Assembly: GCA_030628805.1 (NCBI GenBank)
Contig: DAOVQG010000102.1
Location: 1 to 14,133 of the forward strand
Source of the DNA: JAGMDK01 sp023128695
Lineage (GTDB): Bacteria > Planctomycetota > Phycisphaerae > UBA1845 > Fen-1342
Direction of reading: 5' to 3'
DNA length: 14,133 nucleotides
Below the pieces are notes generated by a model, which was given only the letters and a program-made list of their open reading frames with translations, was not told where the DNA came from and did no database searches. Numbering within the stretch: position 1 is the first letter of the stretch; every line of letters starts with the position of its first letter. The translations under genes and the position numbers were made by a program. Shown here one piece after another: positions 4,961 through 10,888 of the stretch.

Positions 4961-6123
4961 ATTTGCACGTCTTCGTACAGCGACTTTAATTCGCGTGCGT
5001 GCCGGGCCATCGCTAGTTGTTCATGCAGCCGAGGCGCGTCTGCCTGGCAGGCCTCTCGCAACGTGGATTGCAGCGCGTTTTCGATCCCGGCAGCCAAACC
5101 CGCGACATCGCCCAACTCAGCCAACACGACGCCATGCCGGCCCGGCTCGATCACTTCGGCGGCCCCGTTGTAGCGCGTCGTGACCACCGGCAGCCCGACG
5201 GAGAGGGCTTCGAGCACGACGCGGCTGCAAGGGTCGTACCAGGTCGGATGGGCCAATGCGTCGGCCGCCGCGTACCAGGATCGCACCGGTGTCTCCGTCC
5301 CGACGAATCGTACGCTTGACTCGATTCCCAATCGCCGGGCGAGGCGTTGATATGGACGCGGGCTGTCGCGCCCCGCCACGATGACGATCCAGCTTAGACC
5401 CGCGCCTGTTGACGAAGAATACGCCGTGGCGCGGAGCAATTCCGCCAACCCCTTCAGCTTGAAGTTATGCGCAACGAGCAGCACCAGCGGGCTCTGCTCA
5501 TCCAACCCGTGTTCTGCTCGCACCGCCGTCCTGAGTTGTGACCGTTCCTCTGCCGTCAGCGGGGCGATATCCACGCCGTTGAAGACCACTCGCACGCGCT
5601 CGGGCGGAAAGCCCCGGATTGCCACTACCTGCCGGCGCACGTAGTCTGAGACGGCCGCCACGTACACACGGTCCTGGTGTTTGCCTAGCAGCAATTGCTC
5701 CAGGCGAAAGAGGAAGCGTTGCCGGATGTTGAACCGCCGCCCGAGCCATTTTAGCGGCCGCAGCAGCGGCGGAGCCAATGCCAGGCTGCGCCGGATCGTC
5801 TCGGCGTACGTCCCGCCCCGCGGCTGGTACACATTGGCCGACAAGCACGGCGTGACGGCGTGGACGATGTCGAAACGCTCGTCGCGACAGAGTCGGTGAA
5901 CGCCTTGCACGAAACGGTACGTCCGCGCGGCCCGTGAAACCCCCTTCACCACCACCGGCAGAAACGTGACGTTCTGATCGACAAACGGAGCGGGCTTCTC
6001 GCCGCGACAGATGATTGATATGTCCAGCCCGAGCAGGGCCAGGTGTCGCGCCATCTCCACCGTCGAGGTCTCCGCCCCCCCACGGCGCGTGTCGACATGT
6101 TCCTGGACAATGGCGACTTTCAT
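4957..6123 (-). CDS. GT4-family glycosyltransferase, WaaG-like
   Basis: This 388-aa GT-B retaining transferase resembles WaaG, which adds the first outer-core glucose to LPS. Evidence: the N-terminal QEHVDTRRGGAETSTVEMAR (7-26), matching the family's glycine-rich donor/acceptor loop; VSDYVRRQ (158-165); VFNGVDI (180-186) at the domain linker; LVAHNFKLKGL (216-226); and the donor site HPTWYDPCSRVVLEALSVGL (292-311). The usual EX7E pair appears as D297/E305. The start at 6123 is an ATGA overlap with the stop of the preceding kinase gene and coincides with the start of the fold. A longer in-frame start at 6288 would only add sequence antisense to nothing useful and run into the kinase gene. It is the last gene of the operon, and its TAG stop lies in a REP repeat. 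The acceptor sugar is unknown. Confidence 0.87.
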   Translation of the reverse strand: MKVAIVQEHVDTRRGGAETSTVEMARHLALLGLDISIICRGEKPAPFVDQNVTFLPVVVKGVSRAARTYRFVQGVHRLCRDERFDIVHAVTPCLSANVYQPRGGTYAETIRRSLALAPPLLRPLKWLGRRFNIRQRFLFRLEQLLLGKHQDRVYVAAVSDYVRRQVVAIRGFPPERVRVVFNGVDIAPLTAEERSQLRTAVRAEHGLDEQSPLVLLVAHNFKLKGLAELLRATAYSSSTGAGLSWIVIVAGRDSPRPYQRLARRLGIESSVRFVGTETPVRSWYAAADALAHPTWYDPCSRVVLEALSVGLPVVTTRYNGAAEVIEPGRHGVVLAELGDVAGLAAGIENALQSTLREACQADAPRLHEQLAMARHARELKSLYEDVQM

Positions 6124-6974
6124 GTGCGGCGACTCTTCCGCGCGATCCGGCGGAGGATGCGGCTGCTCTTGCGGACGATGCGACGGGCGTAATAACGCAC
6201 CCGCGGCGAGTCCGGCTGCAAGCCGAGGTAAGCGACCAGAAAACGCAGCCGATCGGTCCGCGTAGCGCCGATTAGCCGGGCCGAGCAATCCAATTGTGAG
6301 AGGTCCTTGAGAATCCAGCGCAAGCGGCGCAGTCGCGGTCGATGCGTGCGGGCCAGGTCGATGAGCGTGAATCTCGGCGGCCGGCGGCCGTCCGGATCAA
6401 GATCGGCGAAAATATGGCACAGATACAGGTCCCGGTGGCACATGCCCGTTTGATGAAACGCGGATACGAAACGAGCCAAGCCGCGGGTCAGCTCCTGACG
6501 AGCCAGGCCGCGCGTCAGCGGCGCGCCGCGGGCCTCGAGTTCCGGCCAGACGCGCTCAAAGGCGTCTCCCGCCACACGCTCAAAGAGCACCGCGCTGCGG
6601 ACCTCGGCCAAGCCGCGCATCTCCTCCACGACCCCGATCGCCCGCACGACCGGAATGTGGCGGCGCGTCAACTCTTGCGACTGATGGTATTCCCACCACG
6701 CCCGACTATGGCGCGCCGTCTGCCGACGGATGCGGTCGAACTGCTCGGCCAGCGGCGGGTGCAGGTAACGCTTCAGGTATACGACGGTTTCATCGGTTCC
6801 GTTGGGCTCCCAACGCCACCGTTCACGCCCCCCCAGTCCAGGTTTGAGCAGCGCCTCCCAGCGGCCCGCCAGGCATTCGGACGGCGTCTTGTCGAGCAAA
6901 TCCAACTTGTTGCGCAAACCCGCCCGCGTCAATCGCTCCCGCCAACCCGGTTCAATCGTCGCGTCGTGCCTCAC
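6120..6974 (-). CDS. Lipopolysaccharide kinase (Kdo/WaaP family)
   Basis: This 284-aa protein kinase-like fold is of the Kdo/WaaP type, which phosphorylates heptose or Kdo in the LPS core. Counting from the GTG start, the ATP-lysine candidate is K68 in VVYLKRY and a helix-C Glu candidate is E95. The catalytic loop is CHRDLYLCHIF with H180, R181 and D182, and the metal-binding Asp is D206 in LIDLAR. The HRD-Y-CH pattern is close to that of WaaP. The chosen start is GTG at 6974, which overlaps the upstream TGA as GTGA. The upstream option at 7040 would overlap the neighbouring gene by 70 bases. Residues 153-168 contain LTRGLAR twice with a 9-aa period. The C-terminus is strongly basic (RRIVRKSSRILRRIARKSRR), consistent with membrane-surface contact. 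The substrate is not known. Confidence 0.85.
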   Translation of the reverse strand: MRHDATIEPGWRERLTRAGLRNKLDLLDKTPSECLAGRWEALLKPGLGGRERWRWEPNGTDETVVYLKRYLHPPLAEQFDRIRRQTARHSRAWWEYHQSQELTRRHIPVVRAIGVVEEMRGLAEVRSAVLFERVAGDAFERVWPELEARGAPLTRGLARQELTRGLARFVSAFHQTGMCHRDLYLCHIFADLDPDGRRPPRFTLIDLARTHRPRLRRLRWILKDLSQLDCSARLIGATRTDRLRFLVAYLGLQPDSPRVRYYARRIVRKSSRILRRIARKSRRT

Positions 6975-7882
6975 GCCGGCGACTCCACGCCGCTCCCCAG
7001 GTCCGACCGCCGCTCTTCCCGAGCCAACTGCCGATTCCACTCTTCAAACAGGCTGTTCATCCGGATGCGGCGTTCCTCGTGTCGACGCCAGGTTTGTGCC
7101 AGGCGCTCGATTTGACGGATCTGCTCCTTGATCTCCGGCGTCAGCCGCGCGCCGCCGAGATAATTCCGAAGAAAGCGCAGGCGTTCGCTCCGCGAGGTGA
7201 AGGTCAGGGCGGACACGGCGAGCTGGGCCAACTCGCGCAGCCACCAGTTTCCGCCGCTGCCGAACCGCTCCCAGGCCCGGAGCGGCTGGGGATCGAGGAA
7301 GAAAAACTCGGGCCGCCCGTCGGGTCCACCGCGGACCAGCAGGTTTCGCCAGAACAGATTCCCGTGCGAGACCCCGGTGGCGTGCATGGCGGCAAGCTGG
7401 TCGGCCAGTGTACGAATCCACAGATGGCGCTCGGCGGCGGAGAGCGTACTCCGGCCAGTAGCCACTTCAAACGCAAAGGTGGTCAGATTCCGAGCCCCGG
7501 GCACCTCCTCGGTGATCAGAAAACACGCCGTCAGAAAGTGTCCCGCCCGCCGTTCGCCGTAGGCCACCGCACGGACGGCGGGAATGCCGACGGCCCGCAT
7601 GGCGTTGAGCGCGAGGTACTCGGATTGCCCTCGGTGCCGGCCGAAGAACGTCCCTCGAAAGGTGCCGCGCAGGCGTTTGACCCAACTGGGGAAGTAGTGC
7701 CGCTTGACATACAACCCGGGCGTGCCATCCGCACCGGGGACGAACAGTGTGTCGGTTGTGCGACTCCAGGCCGCCACACGCCCGTCGATCCGCGTCAGCA
7801 CCTTGCTCACACTGTCGAGTCCACCAGCGCGGAGTCGCTCGCGGTACGCCGGATCAGTCCGCATGTGCTCAGTGTACATCAT
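6971..7882 (-). CDS. Kdo/WaaP-family kinase-like protein with altered catalytic loop
   Basis: This 303-aa protein has the same kinase-like fold as its neighbour. It shows YVKRHYFPSW with K60 as the ATP-lysine candidate, LITEEVPGARNL in the hinge region (122-133), the catalytic loop VSHGNLFWRNLLV (171-183), and FFLDPQPL with D197 as the metal-binding Asp. The position normally held by the catalytic Asp (H-R/G-D) is Asn175, read directly from codon AAT. The start is ATG 7882, with GGAGG at 7892-7896 inside the end of the heptosyltransferase gene and a 3-nt gap to its stop. The C-terminal third is a basic, charged helix. It could be a pseudokinase, a partner of the neighbouring active kinase, or an enzyme that tolerates the change. 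Family membership is well supported; activity is not. Confidence 0.82.
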   Translation of the reverse strand: MMYTEHMRTDPAYRERLRAGGLDSVSKVLTRIDGRVAAWSRTTDTLFVPGADGTPGLYVKRHYFPSWVKRLRGTFRGTFFGRHRGQSEYLALNAMRAVGIPAVRAVAYGERRAGHFLTACFLITEEVPGARNLTTFAFEVATGRSTLSAAERHLWIRTLADQLAAMHATGVSHGNLFWRNLLVRGGPDGRPEFFFLDPQPLRAWERFGSGGNWWLRELAQLAVSALTFTSRSERLRFLRNYLGGARLTPEIKEQIRQIERLAQTWRRHEERRIRMNSLFEEWNRQLAREERRSDLGSGVESPA

Positions 7883-7885
7883 GCG

Positions 7886-9022
7886 CTAATCCTCCCGGCA
7901 TTCCACCGGAGCCTGCCCGCCGCCCGCCGGTTTGCACGCCTGCTCCAATCCGCAATCGTGTGGTCGGCGGCGCTGCAAGATATCCGCGACCGCTTGCATG
8001 ACCATCTCGGTCGTCAACCCCGTCATGCAACGGAGGTCGATCGGGCAGATTTTCAACTGGCAGGGGCCACACTCAACCGGTATCTGTAGCTTAATCTCAC
8101 CCTCGTAATCGGTGTCGGTCCAGGCCTGGTGCGTGGGGCCGAAGATGGTGACCGTGGGGATGCTGAACGCGCTGCCATAGTGCCGCGGGCCGGTGTCGTT
8201 GCAGACCAACAGGGCCGCCTCCCGCACCAGCACCTTGAGCGAACCGAGCGTCGTCCCGGGTTTCTCCGGGCAAATCACCGCGCTCTTCGCCTCGGCGGCG
8301 ATCTTTTGCAGCAGCGCTAGTTCGTGCGGGGCACCGACGAGAACCACCTGGAAACCATGCTCAACGTGTAGCCGATCGCACACTTCGGAAAAACGCTCCG
8401 GCAGCCAGCACTTGGCCGCCCCGAACGCCGCCCCGGGATTTACGAGTGCATACCGCCGTCCGTCAGCGAGACCGTAATGACGCAGCAGGTCCTGACCGGC
8501 CCGCTCTTGCCGCGGCGTAATCCCCAGCCGTACCTGGCGGTCTGTCACGGAGCAGCCGACGTGCTCGGCCAGCTTGATGTAATACGGCAACACCGGGCTG
8601 GGGACGAACTCGCCGTTTCGTTTGAGCGGCCGCAAGCGGTCGGTCAACATCCAGCCGCGGGCCTCGCGGGCATACCCGACGCGACGGCGGATGCCGGCCC
8701 GCCAGGCGAAAAGGGCCGAGCGAAACGAGTTCGTCAGCAGGATCGCCAGCTCGAAGCGCTCCGCGCGCAGGCGGCGAGCCATGCGGAGCGTGCGGATTTC
8801 ACGCCTCAGCCCGCTCCCGGCCGGCCAGTGCAGAGCCTGATTGTGCCACCTGCCGCCGTCCACGATCTCGCTTACGTAGTGCCGCATGAGGTACGTGATG
8901 CGGGCTGCTCGAAAGTGCGCGCGCAAGGCCGCCAACACCGGCGTGGCCAGCACGACGTCGCCGACCCAGTTCGGAATCACGACCAGAAGACGGCGGACCT
9001 GACTGTCTGCATCTCCTCGCAT
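7886..9022 (-). CDS. waaF: GT9 heptosyltransferase (WaaF/WaaC-like)
   Basis: GT9 enzymes transfer L-glycero-D-manno-heptose from its ADP donor to the LPS inner core at the cytoplasmic membrane face. This 378-aa protein has the N-terminal IPNWVGDVVLATPVLAAL (16-33; D22 is in the place of the catalytic Asp), VNPGAAFGAAKCWLPERF (194-211), LVGAPHE (228-234), VCNDTGPRHYGSAFSIPTVT (273-292, donor binding) and FGPTHQAW (294-301). The Cys-rich segment CGPCQLKICPIDLRCM (318-333) is common in GT9 proteins and may bind metal or be structural. Length is typical. It opens a four-gene operon with two kinase-family proteins and a WaaG-like transferase, strongly suggesting core-oligosaccharide assembly. The ATG at 9022 lacks a clear Shine-Dalgarno. 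Whether it acts as WaaF or WaaC cannot be decided. Confidence 0.9.
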   Translation of the reverse strand: MRGDADSQVRRLLVVIPNWVGDVVLATPVLAALRAHFRAARITYLMRHYVSEIVDGGRWHNQALHWPAGSGLRREIRTLRMARRLRAERFELAILLTNSFRSALFAWRAGIRRRVGYAREARGWMLTDRLRPLKRNGEFVPSPVLPYYIKLAEHVGCSVTDRQVRLGITPRQERAGQDLLRHYGLADGRRYALVNPGAAFGAAKCWLPERFSEVCDRLHVEHGFQVVLVGAPHELALLQKIAAEAKSAVICPEKPGTTLGSLKVLVREAALLVCNDTGPRHYGSAFSIPTVTIFGPTHQAWTDTDYEGEIKLQIPVECGPCQLKICPIDLRCMTGLTTEMVMQAVADILQRRRPHDCGLEQACKPAGGGQAPVECRED

Positions 9023-9063
9023 AGGTGAACAGTGTACCAGATGCTCGCTGTAGAACTAAGACG

Positions 9064-9224
9064 GTGGGAACGTGGGAACGTGGGAACCCGAAGAGCCGCG
9101 GGCCTGAAGCCCGCGCGGTCGTTCGCGGCCTATTGCAGCCTTATCACCTTATCACCTTTTCACCTTTTCACCTTATCACCTTGTCACGTTCCCACCTTCC
9201 CACCTTCCTACCTTCCCACGTTCC
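9064..9224. repeat. Composite repeat: octamers, REP hairpin, inverted octamers
   Basis: Three forward octamers GTGGGAAC (9064-9087, exact register) are followed by a GAAGAGCCGCGG-type REP hairpin (stem at about 9095-9118). A link sequence follows, and then ten octamers of the opposite orientation (9140-9219, exact 8-bp register: CTTATCAC and CTTTTCAC types grading into GTTCCCAC and CTTCCCAC types) plus a partial copy to 9224. On the opposite strand the order of unit types, GGGAAC-type then ACAAG/ATAAG-type then link, is the same as at 3320-3403. The forward and inverted GTGGGAAC units could pair around the REP. This fills most of the 251-bp gap between the methyltransferase and heptosyltransferase genes. 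Confidence 0.88.
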
Positions 9225-9273
9225 TCAGCGCGCGGGTGCCCCACGCCGTGAGAGCGCAAGTTTTCGGGACGTG

Positions 9274-9840
9274 TTACGCCTGCGTTAGATACCACAAGTA
9301 TTCCACATTCCCGCCCTGCCCCCGCATCGGGCTCTCGATTTCACCATTGATCCACCATCCCAGTCCACGTATGTCCTGCCGGCAGGCTGTCAGCACCTCC
9401 TCCATGCGCTCCGGCAGCACAACCCCGCCGCTGAGCCACTCTCGCGAGGCCTCATATTGCGGCTTAATCAGCGTGACAACACGGCCGGTCGGTAATTTCA
9501 AACAGCGCCGGGCCGCCGGCAGTATCAACCGTTGCGTCGTCCAGCCGACGTCGATCGTGACCAACTCGCACGGTTCCGGGCAGGCATAGTGCATGGCATT
9601 AGTACGCTCGCACACCACCACCCGCGGATCTTTCCGCAAACGATAATCCAGCACCCCATAGCCCGGCTCCACCGCATAGACCTTCGCCGCCCCATGTCGC
9701 AAGAGACAATCAACAAAGCCGCCGACGTGACTGCCGAAGTCAGCACACGTCCAGCCGGCGACGTCGAACTCAAAGGCGCGCAGCGCGGCGGCGAGTTTCA
9801 AGCCCCCGCGTGAGACGTATGGACACGCTTCATCCGGCAT
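9274..9840 (-). CDS. TlyA/FtsJ-like SAM-dependent methyltransferase lacking the S4 domain
   Basis: This 188-aa protein starts almost at the TlyA signature SRGGLKLAAAL (10-20). It continues with the SAM loop CADFGSHVGGFVD (32-44), AVEPGYGVLDYRLRKDPRV (56-74, typical of TlyA/FtsJ), TIDVGW (95-100), TLIKPQYE (123-130) and SPMRGQGGNVEYLWYL (170-185). TlyA proteins 2'-O-methylate rRNA and may act as haemolysins. They normally carry an N-terminal S4 RNA-binding domain of about 60 residues, which is absent here. The reading frame upstream of the ATG shows no S4 sequence. The loop reads DFGSHVGGF rather than the usual DxGxSTGGF. No Shine-Dalgarno is visible. The fold assignment is firm, but the RNA target is unknown and other 2'-O-methyltransferase roles are possible. 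Confidence 0.82.
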   Translation of the reverse strand: MPDEACPYVSRGGLKLAAALRAFEFDVAGWTCADFGSHVGGFVDCLLRHGAAKVYAVEPGYGVLDYRLRKDPRVVVCERTNAMHYACPEPCELVTIDVGWTTQRLILPAARRCLKLPTGRVVTLIKPQYEASREWLSGGVVLPERMEEVLTACRQDIRGLGWWINGEIESPMRGQGGNVEYLWYLTQA

Positions 9841-9893
9841 AATCAGGGACTGTTGGGTTGGTCAGCTTTCTTAGAGCGCCACATAATACCTCT

Positions 9894-9998
9894 CGCGAAG
9901 AGCCGCGGGCTTCAGCCCGCGCGGTCGTTCGCGACCAATTGTGGTCCTCTCTTGCGCGGCGCCGCGCGGGCTGAAGCCCGCGGTCTTCGGTTTTGTTA
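9894..9998. repeat. Inverted pair of GAAGAGCCGCGG-type REP hairpins
   Basis: One copy (about 9897-9934: GAAGAGCCGCGGGCTTCAGC then CCGCGCGGTCGTTCGCGA) faces an inverted copy (about 9954-9990). The copies are separated by about 20 bp, as in paired REPs (BIME). The first copy shares its tail, TCGTTCGCG, with the octamer-linked copy at 9089-9130. The outer edge of the second copy, read on the minus strand as CTAACAAAACCGAAGA, matches CTAACAAACCCCGAAGA at 10513-10529 and contains the TAA stop codon (9998-9996) of the next lipoprotein gene. Confidence 0.85.
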
Positions 9999-10655
9999 GG
10001 GGCCCTTGGATTTCTCGGGCTTAACCGGTATCCACACCCCGGCGGGCGTGCGCTCGAACTCGACCACTTTTGAGTTCGCCCGCCATTCTAGAACCTGGCC
10101 GTCCAACACCAGAACGATGCTGCGGTCCTTGTCCACCGGCACCTGGGCGCGGTCGATGTGCAGCCGCCGGACGTTGCGGGTTTCAAGCATCAGCTTGCGG
10201 TCGGCGGCGGTCACTATCCTCACGTCGACGGCCTCATCCGCCTCGATGCGGTTGATAATGGCCAGATAGTCCGGGAGCTTAGGCTCGGCCGGCTGGGTCG
10301 CGGGCGGCTCGGTTTCAGGTTGCGCAGCCGGTTTGGTTTCAAGCTGCGCGGCCGGTTCTCGCGGAGGCGGCAGGTCCGGCGTGGAAGCGGACTCGGCGGG
10401 GCGCGTCGCCGCCTGTCGATCCGCCGGGGGTGTGCTGTCGCAGCCCCCGAGCACGAGGCTCAACATGACAAGACTCGTCAACCAACGCCGGCCCTGCGGT
10501 GATCTTAGAGGCTCTAACAAACCCCGAAGAGCCGCGGACTTCAGTCCGCGCGGCACATCCCGAAGAGCCGCGGACTTCAGTCCGCGCGGCACCGCGCAGG
10601 CTAAAGCCTGCGGCTCTTCAATAGGGGTATTGTTAAACGCTGTTAGTCGTGACAT
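9996..10655 (-). CDS. Hypothetical lipoprotein with REP repeats in its N-terminal coding region
   Basis: I do not recognise the family. From ATG 10655 the product is 219 aa. GAGGAG at 10662-10667, six bases upstream, decides this start over the in-frame ATG at 10688. Residues 22-44 are translated from REP copies (VPRGLKSAALR twice, 12-aa period). A signal sequence follows: RRW then a hydrophobic core and lipobox LVLGGC with Cys72. An unusually long n-region of about 55 residues thus precedes the core. A TTG at 10520 would give a normal-length lipoprotein signal (about 27 aa) if used. After the Cys comes a Pro/Ala/Glu-rich linker (residues 73-130), then a 90-residue globular domain with mixed charge (IINRIEADEAVDVRIVTAAD.. 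to GVWIPVKPEK). The likely location is the outer membrane or periplasm. The TAA stop lies in a REP edge. Confidence 0.7.
   Translation of the reverse strand: MSRLTAFNNTPIEEPQALACAVPRGLKSAALRDVPRGLKSAALRGLLEPLRSPQGRRWLTSLVMLSLVLGGCDSTPPADRQAATRPAESASTPDLPPPREPAAQLETKPAAQPETEPPATQPAEPKLPDYLAIINRIEADEAVDVRIVTAADRKLMLETRNVRRLHIDRAQVPVDKDRSIVLVLDGQVLEWRANSKVVEFERTPAGVWIPVKPEKSKGP
10515..10635. repeat. Three REP copies with outer inverted arms, inside a coding sequence
   Basis: Two identical 32-bp copies (10525-10556 and 10561-10592; 36-bp period, exactly 12 codons) begin CGAAGAGCCGCGGACTTCAG. They are followed by a diverged inverted copy (10591-10620). The block is bounded by TAACAAACCCC (10515-10525) and GGGGTATTGTTA (10624-10635), which are imperfect inverted repeats of each other. 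All of it is open in the reading frame of the lipoprotein gene. Confidence 0.85.
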
Positions 10656-10661
10656 GTCCGA

Positions 10662-10667
10662 CTCCTC
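10662..10667 (-). promoter_or_regulatory. Ribosome binding site fixing the lipoprotein start at 10655
   Basis: GAGGAG on the minus strand stands six bases before the ATG at 10655. No similar site precedes the in-frame ATG at 10688 or the TTG at 10520. The REP copies are therefore inside the coding region if this site is used. Confidence 0.7.
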
Positions 10668-10763
10668 GTATGAATGAATCCTATTCATTCTACTTCCGAA
10701 TCACGCCGCGGCTGCACAATACCTTTACGTTTAGCCCGGTCCTGCGTAAAGTCTCACCGGCTG

Positions 10764-10845
10764 GGGTGGCCCATCGCTTTAGCGTTGGGGGACACGAATG
10801 AGTTGGATCATTCGCGTTCCCCAACGCTAAAGCGATGGGCCACCC
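10764..10845. repeat. Near-perfect 38-bp inverted repeat between divergent genes
   Basis: The arms 10764-10801 and 10808-10845 match at 36 of 38 positions with a 6-base loop. Each arm begins GGGTGGCCCATCGC and contains a smaller imperfect hairpin (CCCATCGCT/AGCGTTGGG). It therefore looks like two head-to-head REP-type units with a GTGG head. It lies in the 233-bp gap between the lipoprotein gene and the MFS-PlsC gene, and its right arm ends 43 bases before the preferred start at 10889. The rest of the gap (10689-10763) shows nothing I can name. Confidence 0.92.
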
Positions 10846-10888
10846 ACCCAAACCTATGTCTCTGGACTCGCACTACACGCGAGAGCCT

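Noticed and set aside
6124..6288. N-terminal extension of the GT4 protein
   Set aside because: It lies within the kinase coding sequence in another frame; the fold starts at the ATGA overlap at 6123.
7079..8089. 336-residue open frame on the plus strand
   Set aside because: It is antisense to the kinase-like and heptosyltransferase genes, which have clear family motifs; no domain is visible in the shadow.
9954..10001. Intrinsic terminator (GC hairpin followed by GGTTTTG)
   Set aside because: The T-run is short, interrupted and on the strand with no gene ending there. The hairpin belongs to a dispersed REP family.
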